From: Streptomyces sp. G-G2
GTDB taxonomy: Bacteria > Actinomycetota > Actinomycetes > Streptomycetales > Streptomycetaceae
Assembly: GCF_030063135.1 (NCBI RefSeq)
Contig: NZ_JASISO010000004.1
Location: 124,001 to 188,000 of the forward strand
DNA length: 64,000 nucleotides
Reading direction: 5' to 3'
The notes under the pieces were generated by a model. It did not search any database. It was not told the origin of the DNA and worked only from the letters and a program-made list of their open reading frames with translations. Below, in pieces: positions 52,244 to 63,235 of this stretch. Numbering within the stretch: position 1 is the first letter of the stretch; each line of letters starts with the position of its first letter. Both the position numbers and the translations under genes were made by a program.

Positions 52244-53773
52244 TCAGATGTCCCGGAAGATCTCGATCTGGGCACCGACGGAGTTGAGGCGCTCGGCCAG
52301 TTCCTCGTAGCCGCGGTTGATGACGTAGACGTTGCGCAGCACCGAGGTGCCCTCCGCCGCCATCATCGCGAGCAGGACGACCACCGCCGGGCGCAGGGCC
52401 GGGGGGCACATCATTTCGGCGGCGCGCCAGCGGGTGGGGCCCTCGACCAGGACGCGGTGCGGGTCTAGGAGCTGGAGGCGGCCACCGAGGCGGTTGAGGT
52501 CGGTCAGGTAGATGGCCCGGTTGTCGTACACCCAGTCGTGGATGAGGGTCTGGCCCTGGGCCACGGCCGCGATGGCGGCGAAGAACGGGACGTTGTCGAT
52601 GTTCAGCCCGGGGAAGGGCATGGGGTGGATCTTGTCGATCGGCGCTTCGAGCTTCGAAGGGCGCACCGTCAGGTCCACCAGGCGGGTCCGGCCGTTGTCG
52701 GCCGTGTACTCCGGCGAGCGGTCGTGGTCGAGGCCCATCTCCTCCAGGACCGCGAGTTCGATCTCCATGAACTCGATCGGGACCCGGCGGATGGTCAGCT
52801 CCGACTCCGTGACGACCGCGGCGGCGAGCAGGCTCATCGCCTCGACCGGGTCCTCGGAGGGGGAGTAGTCCACGTCCACGTCGATGTTCGGTACGCCGTG
52901 CACGGTCAGCGTGGTCGTGCCGACGCCCTCGACCTCGACGCCCAGCGCCTCCAGGAAGAAGCACAGGTCCTGGACCATGTAGTTGGAGGACGCGTTGCGG
53001 ATGACGGTGACGCCGTTGTGGCGGGCGGCCGCGAGCAGGGCGTTCTCGGTGACCGTGTCCCCGCGCTCGGTCAGCACGATCGGGCGGTCGGGGGAGACCC
53101 CGGCCTCGACCTGGGCGTGGTAGATGCCCTCGGTCGCGGTGATGTCCAGGCCGAAGCGGCGCAGGGCGATCATGTGCGGCTCGATGGTGCGGGTGCCGAG
53201 GTCGCAGCCGCCCGCGTAGGGCAGCCGGAAGTGGTCCATCCGGTGCAGCAGCGGGCCGAGGAACATGATGATGCTCCGGGTCCGGCGGGCCGCGTCGGCG
53301 TCCATCGCGTCCATGTCGAGCTTGGCGGGCGGGATCAGCTCCAGGTCCACGCCGCCGTTGATCCAGCGGGTGCGTACGCCGATGGAGCTGAGTACCTCCA
53401 GAAGGCGGTACACCTCCTCGATGCGGGCGACCCGGCGCAGGACCGTACGGCCCTTGTTGAGCAGTGACGCGCAGAGCAGCGCGACGCAGGCGTTCTTGCT
53501 GGTCTTGACGTCGATGGCGCCGGAGAGGCGGCGGCCGCCGACGACCCGCAGGTGCATCGGACCGGAGTAACCCAGCGACACGATCTCGCTGTCGAGCGCT
53601 TCACCGATTCGGGCGATCATCTCAAGGCTGATGTTTTGGTTGCCGCGCTCGATGCGGTTCACCGCGCTCTGGCTGGTGCCGAGCGCATCGGCGAGCTGAC
53701 TCTGTGTCCAGCCACGGTGCTGCCGGGCGTCACGGATGAGCTTGCCGATGCGTACGAGGTAGTCGTCTGCCAT
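52244..53773 (-). CDS. murA: MurA-like UDP-GlcNAc 1-carboxyvinyltransferase with N-terminal XRE helix-turn-helix
   Basis: A 509-residue fusion. Residues ~1-65 are an XRE/Cro-type HTH (IGKLIRDARQHRGWTQSQLA then LGTSQSAVNRIERGNQNIS); ~75-505 are an EPSP-synthase-like MurA domain with the SKNA substrate motif (TSKNACVALL) and active-site Cys190 in GGCDLGTRTIEPH. MurA catalyses the first committed step of peptidoglycan synthesis from UDP-GlcNAc and PEP. The HTH suggests the enzyme also binds DNA, perhaps its own palindromic upstream site. Start at 53773 because the ORF beyond overlaps that site. A 13-bp att-like core ends the gene. Confidence 0.88.
   Translation of the reverse strand: MADDYLVRIGKLIRDARQHRGWTQSQLADALGTSQSAVNRIERGNQNISLEMIARIGEALDSEIVSLGYSGPMHLRVVGGRRLSGAIDVKTSKNACVALLCASLLNKGRTVLRRVARIEEVYRLLEVLSSIGVRTRWINGGVDLELIPPAKLDMDAMDADAARRTRSIIMFLGPLLHRMDHFRLPYAGGCDLGTRTIEPHMIALRRFGLDITATEGIYHAQVEAGVSPDRPIVLTERGDTVTENALLAAARHNGVTVIRNASSNYMVQDLCFFLEALGVEVEGVGTTTLTVHGVPNIDVDVDYSPSEDPVEAMSLLAAAVVTESELTIRRVPIEFMEIELAVLEEMGLDHDRSPEYTADNGRTRLVDLTVRPSKLEAPIDKIHPMPFPGLNIDNVPFFAAIAAVAQGQTLIHDWVYDNRAIYLTDLNRLGGRLQLLDPHRVLVEGPTRWRAAEMMCPPALRPAVVVLLAMMAAEGTSVLRNVYVINRGYEELAERLNSVGAQIEIFRDI
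52246..52258. other. putative attR core within the HTH-murA 3' end
   Basis: AGATGTCCCGGAA, part of the final F-R-D-I codons; identical to 47636-47648. Integration here keeps the gene intact. Confidence 0.5.
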
Positions 53774-53784
53774 GGCTGCACCGT

Positions 53785-53800
53785 ATCTCACATATGAGAT
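53785..53800. promoter_or_regulatory. palindromic operator upstream of HTH-murA
   Basis: ATCTCA-CATA-TGAGAT, arms perfectly complementary, 11 bases before the HTH-murA start. AT-rich island in GC-rich DNA; a plausible autoregulatory target of the HTH domain. Confidence 0.55.
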
Positions 53801-53830
53801 GGAGATCGCGTTGGGTGTGGCAGACGGGTG

Positions 53831-54220
53831 TCACCCACCGTCAGGCACGGGCCGGGAGCCGCCATGCGGCCCGCCCGTGTGGTGGGTGACGAGGCGTCCG
53901 AGGAGCCGGGTCAGCTGGTCGCGTTCCGCGGGGGTCAGGGGGGACAGGAGTTCCTCCTGGGCCGCGTCGAGGAGTTGCCCCAGGTGTCGGGAGTGGCGGC
54001 GGCCCTGGGGGGTGAGGGTGATGACGTTGCGCCGCCGGTCGGTGGGGTCGTGGGTGCGTTCGACCAGGTGGCGGCCGGCGAGTTCGTTGATGACGGCGAC
54101 CAGGTCGCTGCGGTGGATGCCGGTGCGGGCGCTGAGTTCGGCCTGGCTGGCCGGTGCGGACTCGTCGTGACGCCCCCGCACAGGGGGCCCAGGGTGAACC
54201 GCCGCCCGGCCCAACCCTGT
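53831..54220 (-). pseudogene. MarR-family regulator remnant, N-terminus lost or frameshifted
   Basis: The frame ending at 53831 encodes a clear C-terminal two-thirds of a MarR regulator: SQAELSARTGIHRSDLVAVI and NELAGRHLVERTHDPTDRRR, the recognition helix and wing, then NVITLTPQGRRHSRHLGQLL. Upstream of ~54170 no frame shows the expected N-terminal dimerisation helices; the sequence becomes Pro/Gly/Arg-rich. I infer a truncated or frameshifted gene. If a functional protein is made it would have to start near 54230-54295 with an atypical N-terminus. Confidence 0.5.
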
Positions 54221-54430
54221 TCCGCCGACGCGAAGTCCGCCCCGGGGTCCCGTGCCGGGTGAGTGCTCCCCGAACACCGCCCCGGCGGGGCGCACCTCGC
54301 CCCCGGGTCGGGGATGGGGGTCCGTCCCGCGGGTCCCGGGCCGGGCGAGCGCTGCCCGGGCGGGGCGAGAGGCGCCCGGCCAGGTGTCCCGCCCGGGCGA
54401 CCCGGGCCGGGCGCAACCCCTCCGGGCAGC

Positions 54431-54477
54431 CCCCGAGCCGGTCCCCCCCCGAGCCGGTCCCCCCGAGCCGGGCCCCC
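54431..54477. repeat. short tandem repeat CCCCGAGCCGGTCC
   Basis: Three imperfect copies of a ~15-bp unit in the ~270-bp gap between the MarR remnant and the amidohydrolase gene. The rest of the gap (54221-54491) is Gly/Pro/Arg-coding-like low-complexity DNA with runs of GGGCGAG and CCCGGG, where I see no gene. Confidence 0.6.
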
Positions 54478-54491
54478 GCCAGACGCCCCCG

Positions 54492-56423
54492 TCACCCGTT
54501 CGTGCAGCCGCAGGCGGTGTGGCGGGGGGTGTGGGCGGACGCGGGGGACTTCGGGCGGGGGAGGGGGGTGCGGGTCAGGCGGGACATGGTCGCGCGGCCC
54601 GTCGGGGTGGTCGCGTCGTGGACCACGCGGCCGCCGACCAGGGTGAGGCGGACCTGCGTACCGCTGATGTCCGGCACCGGGCAGCGCGTCACGTCCCGGT
54701 CCAGCAGCACCAGGTCCGCCGCCCGGCCCCGCTCGACCGTGCCCGTCAGCTCGTCCTGGCGCAGCTGCCAGGCCGTGCCCGCGGTGTGCATCCGCAGGGC
54801 CGAGGTCCGGCTCAGCCCCTCCAGCTCCCGGTACAGCTCGCCCTCGCCGAAGGCCCCCTGGCGGTCGATGGCCGTGCGCAGCTGGTTCCACACCTGGAGC
54901 TCGTCCACCGGCCAGTCCGAACCGCCGGTCAGCCGCGCCCCGGCCTTCTCCAGGCTGCGCGCCGGGTAGAGCCAGCGGTGGCGCCGCGCGCCGATGTACG
55001 GGAGCAGCGCCTCCATGGTCCAGGTGTCCTTCGAGGCCCACTGCAACTGCATGCAGGCCGCCACGCCCAGCTGGGCGAACCGCTTGAGGTCGGCCGGGTC
55101 CACGATCTGGAGGTGCGCGACGGTGTTGCGCGCGTCCCGCTGCCCGGTGGCCCGCCGCGCGTAGGCGTACCCGTCGAGGGCCGTCCGTACCGCCCTGTCG
55201 CCCAGCCCGTGCGCGTGCAGCTGCCAGCCCGCCCGGTTGAAGGCCGCGGTCAGGCGCCCGTAGTCGCCGGCGTCGACGTACAGCTCGCCCCGGTTGTCCG
55301 TCGGCCTGCCAGCCCCGTCGAGGTACGGCTCCAGCAGCGCCGCCGTCTGCGCCGGGTACTCGATCACCCCGTCCAGGAACACCTTGATCATCCCGAACCG
55401 GAGCCCCGGCACCCCCTCGAACTCCCGCCGCAGCCCCCGCGCGTACGCGAGCGAGCCCGCCGCGTCCTTGGCCTGCTCCGCGTCCAGCCGGATCGCCGGG
55501 GTGATGCGCTGCGGGAGCAGCCCCGCACCGGCCAGCGCCTGGTAGAGGATCAGCTCGTGCCGCCCCACCAGCGCGTCCATCATCGTCGTCACTCCCGAGG
55601 CGGCCGCCAGCTCCAGCACCTTCGCGCAGGCCGCGACCACGTCCGCCTGCGAGGGCTGCGGAACACGGCGCCGCACCAGGTCCTGGGCGTCGTCCTTGAG
55701 CACCCCGCTGGGCTGCCCGTCCGGCCCCTTCACGATCTTCCCGCCGACCGGGTCGGGCGTGGCCGCGGTGATCCCCGCGATGTCCAGCGCCCGCCGGTTC
55801 GCCCACATGTTGTGCCCGTCGCCGCCGACCAGGACCACCGGGCGCCGGGTCGCCAGCGCGTCCAGCATCGTGTGGTGGGCCAGGGTCCCCGACGGCAGCA
55901 GGCCCACCGGGTTCCAGTCCTCCACCACCAGCCAGCCGTCCGGTTCGGCGCCCGCGCCCCCGGTGTCGGCCAAGAAGCCGTTGAGGATCTCCAGGAGCTG
56001 CGCCACGGTGGTTTCCGCGCTCGCCAGCGAGGGCCGCATCGACCGCTCGCCCGCGTTCAGGGGATGGGTGTGCCCGTCGTGGATCCCGCTCATCACGGTG
56101 TTGCCCCGGGCGTCGACCACTTCGGTGTCCCGGCCCGCCAGCCGCCGCAGGGCCGCTCCGGTCCCGGTGGCCAGGATCTTTCCGTCCCGGCCGACCGCCA
56201 CCGCGTCCACCGCCGCGCCGCCGGAGGTCCCGGTGAACACCCGGGCGTTGTGGATCACCAGCGCGGCCGGGCCGCGCCCGGCGGGGGAGGACCCGGCCGA
56301 GGCCGTACCGGCGCCCGCGCCCAGCAGGCCCGTCGCGCCCACGGCCCCGGCCGCCGCGAGCACGCCCCGCCGGGACACCCGGGAAGGGGCGGGAGGGATG
56401 GAGGGGGAAGGGGAAAGGGGCAT
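54492..56423 (-). CDS. Tat-exported amidohydrolase, YtcJ-like
   Basis: A 643-residue amidohydrolase_3 protein. ATG 56423 is preferred because AGGAG lies just upstream, within the longer ORF. A twin-arginine signal (SRVSRRGVLAAAGAVGATG, Arg18-Arg19) precedes the mature enzyme. Metal-binding HDGHTHPLN (~105) and downstream His/Asp residues (VAHLQIVDP, TGGSDWPVD) match the family. Such enzymes hydrolyse amide or N-formyl bonds of small molecules outside the cytoplasmic membrane; the substrate is unknown. It is divergent from the LacI-type regulator gene (86-bp gap), its likely controller. Confidence 0.88.
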   Translation of the reverse strand: MPLSPSPSIPPAPSRVSRRGVLAAAGAVGATGLLGAGAGTASAGSSPAGRGPAALVIHNARVFTGTSGGAAVDAVAVGRDGKILATGTGAALRRLAGRDTEVVDARGNTVMSGIHDGHTHPLNAGERSMRPSLASAETTVAQLLEILNGFLADTGGAGAEPDGWLVVEDWNPVGLLPSGTLAHHTMLDALATRRPVVLVGGDGHNMWANRRALDIAGITAATPDPVGGKIVKGPDGQPSGVLKDDAQDLVRRRVPQPSQADVVAACAKVLELAAASGVTTMMDALVGRHELILYQALAGAGLLPQRITPAIRLDAEQAKDAAGSLAYARGLRREFEGVPGLRFGMIKVFLDGVIEYPAQTAALLEPYLDGAGRPTDNRGELYVDAGDYGRLTAAFNRAGWQLHAHGLGDRAVRTALDGYAYARRATGQRDARNTVAHLQIVDPADLKRFAQLGVAACMQLQWASKDTWTMEALLPYIGARRHRWLYPARSLEKAGARLTGGSDWPVDELQVWNQLRTAIDRQGAFGEGELYRELEGLSRTSALRMHTAGTAWQLRQDELTGTVERGRAADLVLLDRDVTRCPVPDISGTQVRLTLVGGRVVHDATTPTGRATMSRLTRTPLPRPKSPASAHTPRHTACGCTNG

Positions 56424-56509
56424 GGCCACTCCTGACACGTCGAGGTGACCAGGACACTGTTTGGTTAAGCCCGTAACCGGAACCCGCCCGCGGCGACGGA
56501 ATCCGTACG

Positions 56510-57571
56510 ATGACCCGCGTGCCCACCCGCGCGCCCGGTCCGTCCGGGGGACCCACCCTTGCCGACATCGCCCGCGCCGCGGAGGTGTCCACGGCGACGG
56601 TCTCGCACGCCCTGAACGGCACCGGCAGGCTCGGCGCCGGCACCCGGCGCCGGGTCCGCGAGCTGGCCGCCGCCCTGGGGTACGCGGCCCCCGGCAACGG
56701 CGCCCGCAGCGGCCCGCGCACCCGTACCCGGACCCGCGCCCTCGGGCTGGCCGTGACCACCTTCGAGGGCTTCGCCTGGAACTTCGTCGAGGTCGCCTAC
56801 TACTCCCGCTGGCTGACGGCCGCCACCGCCGCCGCCCACGCCCGCGGATACGCCCTGACCACGCTGCCCGCCGAGCGCGGCGCCGAGCCGCTCTGGCACA
56901 CCCTCGCCGTCGACGGGATGCTGCTGCTCGACAGCCCGGCGGGCGACCCGGTGCTACGGGCCCTGCGCGCCCGGGGGCTCCCGGTGGTCTTCGACGGCCG
57001 TCCCGACGACCCGCGCCCCGGCGACGTCTGGGTCGACAACGACCACACCGCCACCACCCGCGAGGTGCTGGACCACCTGGCCGAGGCCGGGGCCCGGCGG
57101 ATCGCCCTGCACTGCGGCTACGGCCGGGACTTCTACTCCGGCGCCGTCACCGCGGCGTACGGGCAGTGGTGCGCGGAGCGCGGCCGCGCACCCCTGCTGA
57201 TCCCCTTCGACCCGGCCGACACCGACGGCCGGGCCTTCGACGCCGCGTTCGCGGGCCCGCCGGGGCTGCGGCCCGACGCCGTCCACGCGGTCTACGATCC
57301 GGGCGGCCGCCAGGTGCTGGCCGCCGCCGCGCGCCACGGACTCCGCATACCTGACGCACTGCTCCTGGTCTGCGCGAGCGAGGATCCGGCCTATGCCGAG
57401 GGTGAACCCGCCGTGACCACGGTCACGCTGGACCCCGGGCGGAGCGCCGAATCGGCGGTGTCCGCGCTGGTCAGCCTGGTCGAGTCGGGGCAAGCGGAAT
57501 CGCCCGGCCAGTTGACCGTTCCGGCAGGCCTGCGGGTGCGTGCTTCGTCCCGGCGCCCGGACATGTACTAG
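56510..57571 (+). CDS. LacI-family transcriptional regulator
   Basis: A 353-residue LacI/GalR regulator: TLADIARAAEVSTATVSHALN is the HTH (~16-36), GTRRRVRELAAALGYA the hinge, and a periplasmic-binding-protein-like ligand domain follows (LGLAVTTFEGFAWNFVE ... HCGYGRDFYSGAV). It lies divergent from the exported amidohydrolase, so it may sense that enzyme's product. The N-terminal Pro-rich stretch before the HTH is short. The stop is immediately followed by a palindrome belonging to the aconitase promoter region. Confidence 0.88.
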   Translation: MTRVPTRAPGPSGGPTLADIARAAEVSTATVSHALNGTGRLGAGTRRRVRELAAALGYAAPGNGARSGPRTRTRTRALGLAVTTFEGFAWNFVEVAYYSRWLTAATAAAHARGYALTTLPAERGAEPLWHTLAVDGMLLLDSPAGDPVLRALRARGLPVVFDGRPDDPRPGDVWVDNDHTATTREVLDHLAEAGARRIALHCGYGRDFYSGAVTAAYGQWCAERGRAPLLIPFDPADTDGRAFDAAFAGPPGLRPDAVHAVYDPGGRQVLAAAARHGLRIPDALLLVCASEDPAYAEGEPAVTTVTLDPGRSAESAVSALVSLVESGQAESPGQLTVPAGLRVRASSRRPDMY

Positions 57572-57595
57572 AGTTATCTCGACATCGAGATAACT
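57572..57595. promoter_or_regulatory. perfect palindrome upstream of acnA
   Basis: AGTTATCTCGA (57572-57582) and TCGAGATAACT (57585-57595) around CA form a perfect 11-bp dyad directly after the LacI gene stop. A TetR-like repressor of TCA-cycle genes is a candidate binder; it could also act as a hairpin. Confidence 0.55.
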
Positions 57596-57636
57596 GCCGA
57601 AGGCGCGCCGCAGCCCCCCGTAAGGGTAAGGGTTAC

Positions 57637-57655
57637 CTAACTTAGTCTCACCTTA
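57637..57655 (+). promoter_or_regulatory. candidate iron box (IdeR/DmdR) upstream of acnA
   Basis: CTAACTTAGTCTCACCTTA matches the DtxR-family iron box TTAGGTTAGGCTCACCTAA at about 14 of 19 positions and lies ~70 bases before the aconitase start. Iron control of an Fe-S enzyme is biologically reasonable. Confidence 0.5.
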
Positions 57656-57656
57656 G

Positions 57657-60440
<2,784 letters not shown>

Positions 60441-60453
60441 GCACATCGGCACC

Positions 60454-60491
60454 AAAGGGCCGTACCCCCGTTAGAGGGGGTACGGCCCTTT
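60454..60491 (+). terminator. acnA rho-independent-type terminator
   Basis: AAAGGGCCGTACCCCC (60454-60469) and GGGGGTACGGCCCTTT (60476-60491) form a perfect 16-bp stem with loop GTTAGA, ending in a short T-run. Confidence 0.9.
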
Positions 60492-60580
60492 TCGTTGTCC
60501 CGGACACCCTCCGGCGGGCGGGGCCAGGTGACGGTGAGGTCTCAACTCGGAAAAACCCAAGGTCTTCTCTGTGCATGATC

Positions 60581-60613
60581 TTGCTCACCCGAGCGGAAGT
60601 GGACTATACCTGT
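60581..60613 (+). promoter_or_regulatory. ngcEFG promoter with DasR-responsive-element-like site
   Basis: TTGCTC (60581-60586), 18 bp, TATACC (60605-60610). AGTGGACTATACCTGT (60598-60613) matches the dre consensus ACTGGTCTAGACCAGT at 12 of 16 positions and overlaps the -10, fitting repression by DasR, the GlcNAc-metabolism regulator. Nothing else was recognised in the remaining 303-bp gap before ngcE besides the acnA terminator. Confidence 0.6.
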
Positions 60614-60743
60614 GCCCGTCCGGACTATCGCGTCACTCGCGGCGCCGGACCGGGGGACGGGCGGGGACCTGCGGTGATGTCCGCATGCACGGCAACTGCC
60701 GTGACTTCCGGCCCTCCTTCACACTTCTGACGAAGGCGAGGAC

Positions 60744-62201
60744 ATGAGCATGGGATCCATCTCCGCCCAGGGCGAGCAGAACAACGGTGAGGGCCTCGGC
60801 CGCCGCGACCTGATCCGGCGCTCGGCCGCGCTCGGCCTGATCGCCGTGCCGACGATGAGCTTCCTGTCCGCCTGCGCCTCCGGCGGCGGCGACACCCCTT
60901 CCGGCACCGCCTCGAAGGGGACCGCGACCAAGGACAACCCCTTCGCCGTGGCCAAGGGCAGCAAGATGGATGTCGTCGTCTTCAAGGGCGGCTTCGGCGA
61001 CGACTACGCGAAGGCATGGGAAGCGGCCTTCGACAAGAAGTGGGGCACCACCAGCACCCACCTCGGCACCCAGGAGATCACCGCCAAGCTCCAGCCCCGC
61101 TTCAACGGCGGCAACCCGCCGGACGTCGTCGACGACTCCGGCGCCCAGCAGATCAAGGTCGACGTGCTGGCCAAGGGCGGCCAGCTCACCGACCTGACCC
61201 AGGTGCTGGACGCCCCCTCGCTCGACGACCCGACCAAGAAGGTCCGGGACATGCTCCTTCCCGGCACCGTCGAGCAGGGCACGCAGGAGGGCAAGTTCGT
61301 CGCCCTCTACTACGTCTACACGGTGTTCGGCCTCTGGTACTCCGGCAAGCTCTTCAAGGAGAAGGGCTGGGCCGAGCCCAAGACCTGGGACCAGTTCCTC
61401 GACGTCTGCGGCAAGGCCAAGGCGGCGGGCATCGGCGGCCTCGCCCACCAGGGCAAGTTCCCGTACTACATCAATGTCGTCATCATGGACCTCATCGCCA
61501 AGAAGGGCGGCATCGAAGCCGTCAAGGCGATCGACAACCTCGACCCCAAGGCCTTCGCGGACAACCCGGCCGCCCTCGCCGCCGTCGAAGCCGTCTACGA
61601 GGTCGTCGAGAAGGACCTCCTGATGCCGGGCACCAACGGTCTGACCCACACGGAGTCGCAGACCGCCTGGAACCAGTACAAGGCCGCCTTCATCCCCTCC
61701 GGCTCCTGGCTGGAGAACGAGCAGCTCAAGCAGACCCCGGACGACTTCGACATGAAGTTCCTGCCGGTGCCGGTCCTGGCCGACAGCAAGATGCCCTTCG
61801 AGGCCATCCGCGCCGGTGCGGGCGAGCCCTTCATCGTCCCGGAGAAGGCCGCCAACAAGGCCGGGGGCCTGGAGTTCCTCCGCTCGATGCTCTCGCGCGA
61901 ATGGTCGACCCTCTTCGCCCAGCAGGCCAACTCCCTGACCGTGGTCAAGGACGGCGTGGACCCCAACGTCAAGCTGCGCCCGGGCACCGAGTCGGCCGTG
62001 ACCGCCCTGAAGGCCGCGAGCACCAACACCTTCGCCTACCTGTACCCGGACTGGTACAGCGAGATGGACAACGAGATCCAGGCCGCGTCCAATGAGCTGA
62101 TGGCCAAGCGAATTCAGCCGAAGGAATGGATCAAGCGGGCCCAGGCTGCGGTAGACAAGGCGGCCAAGGACCCCAACGCCAAGAACAACCACCGCAGCTG
62201 A
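60744..62201 (+). CDS. ngcE: N-acetylglucosamine/chitobiose ABC transporter, binding lipoprotein
   Basis: A 485-residue solute-binding protein (SBP_bac_1). The Tat-like signal (LGRRDLIRRSAALGLIAVP) ends in lipobox LSAC with Cys44. The mature protein keeps the conserved core of NgcE (KAWEAAFDKKWGTTSTHLG, FNGGNPPDVVDDSGAQQIKV, KTWDQFLDVC). NgcE binds GlcNAc and chitobiose for import through NgcF/NgcG; a shared ATPase (MsiK in Streptomyces) is encoded elsewhere. An in-frame ATG at 60750 is a possible alternative start. The upstream dre-like site supports the sugar specificity. Confidence 0.86.
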   Translation: MSMGSISAQGEQNNGEGLGRRDLIRRSAALGLIAVPTMSFLSACASGGGDTPSGTASKGTATKDNPFAVAKGSKMDVVVFKGGFGDDYAKAWEAAFDKKWGTTSTHLGTQEITAKLQPRFNGGNPPDVVDDSGAQQIKVDVLAKGGQLTDLTQVLDAPSLDDPTKKVRDMLLPGTVEQGTQEGKFVALYYVYTVFGLWYSGKLFKEKGWAEPKTWDQFLDVCGKAKAAGIGGLAHQGKFPYYINVVIMDLIAKKGGIEAVKAIDNLDPKAFADNPAALAAVEAVYEVVEKDLLMPGTNGLTHTESQTAWNQYKAAFIPSGSWLENEQLKQTPDDFDMKFLPVPVLADSKMPFEAIRAGAGEPFIVPEKAANKAGGLEFLRSMLSREWSTLFAQQANSLTVVKDGVDPNVKLRPGTESAVTALKAASTNTFAYLYPDWYSEMDNEIQAASNELMAKRIQPKEWIKRAQAAVDKAAKDPNAKNNHRS

Positions 62202-62278
62202 CGCCATCGCCTCCGGCCGGCACCCCGGCCGGGGGCACCACCCGGCGGGAGCCGGGCGAACCATCAGGGACGGACACC

Positions 62279-63223
62279 ATGAGCCACGTAGCCCGGGGCA
62301 AGGGACAGGTCGGCTTCATCGCCGGATTCCTGCTCCTGCCGCTCGCGCTGTATCTGACCTTTGTCATCTGGCCGTACATTCAGACGTTCGGCTATTCCTT
62401 CACCAACTGGTCGGGACAGTCGCCGACGTTCGACTTCGTCGGCCTGGACAACTATTCGACCCTGATGAAGGACGAGGTCTTCCGGGGCGCCCTGCTGCAC
62501 AACCTGTTCCTCCTGGTGTTCGTCCCGACCATCACCATCCTGCTGGCCCTCTTCTTCGCCTTCATGGTGAACGTCGGAGGGCGCAGCGGCGCCGGCGGTG
62601 TGCGGGGCGTCCGGGGCGCGGCCTTCTACAAGATCGTCTACTTCTTCCCGCAGGTCCTCTCCCTCGCGATCCTCGCCGTGCTCTTCGGCGCCGTCTACCG
62701 CAGCGACGAGGGCGGCCTGCTCAACGGCATGCTGACCAAGCTGCACATCATCGACCGGCTGCACCCCATCGAATGGCTCAACGAGCCCGACCTGGTGCTG
62801 TGGTGCATGCTCGCCGTGGTCGTCTGGCACGGGGTCGGCTTCTACCTGGTGCTCTTCTCGGCCGCGATGCAGACCGTCCCCAAGGACATCTACGAGGCCG
62901 CGCTGCTCGATGGCGCGGGGCGCGCCCAGACCTTCATCAAGGTGACGCTGCCCCTGCTGTGGGACGCTGTGCAGACCTCCGCGGTCTATCTCGGCATCGC
63001 CGCGATGGACATGTTCGTCCTCGTGTCGACCATGACGTCGGGCCAGTTCGGCGGCGGCCCCGACCACCACGGCGAGGTCATGGCGACGGTCCTGATGCGC
63101 AACTTCCTGTACTTCGGCAAGAGCGGCTACGCCTGCGCCATGGGCGTCGTCATGCTCATCCTCACCCTGATCCTTTCCCTCATCACGCTGCGCGCCACCC
63201 GCCGCGAGCGCATCGAGTTCTGA
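62279..63223 (+). CDS. ngcF: amino-sugar ABC transporter permease NgcF
   Basis: A 314-residue MalF-type permease. TM segments include IAGFLLLPLALYLTFVIWP, LLHNLFLLVFVPTITILLAL, and four later ones; the EAA loop is YEAALLDGAGRAQTFIKVTLPL. It begins 77 bp after ngcE. MalF-type partner of NgcG in the membrane channel. Confidence 0.87.
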   Translation: MSHVARGKGQVGFIAGFLLLPLALYLTFVIWPYIQTFGYSFTNWSGQSPTFDFVGLDNYSTLMKDEVFRGALLHNLFLLVFVPTITILLALFFAFMVNVGGRSGAGGVRGVRGAAFYKIVYFFPQVLSLAILAVLFGAVYRSDEGGLLNGMLTKLHIIDRLHPIEWLNEPDLVLWCMLAVVVWHGVGFYLVLFSAAMQTVPKDIYEAALLDGAGRAQTFIKVTLPLLWDAVQTSAVYLGIAAMDMFVLVSTMTSGQFGGGPDHHGEVMATVLMRNFLYFGKSGYACAMGVVMLILTLILSLITLRATRRERIEF

Positions 63224-63235
63224 GCGGGAGACACG

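Larger units (their letters stand above)
47636..52258. mobile_element. decayed integrative element at the 3' end of HTH-murA
   Basis: A 13-bp direct repeat, AGATGTCCCGGAA, lies at 47636-47648 and at 52246-52258; the right copy is the last codons (F-R-D-I) of HTH-murA. Just inside each end sit two AAAGTCCCA copies with an 11-bp period (47753-47772 and 52149-52168), the layout of arm-type sites for a tyrosine integrase. The enclosed 4.6 kb is less GC-rich, holds broken defence genes (DrmC-like, DUF4011 helicase) plus an AbiEii-type pair, and has no integrase, so the element is fixed. Inference from these combined signs. Confidence 0.6.
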
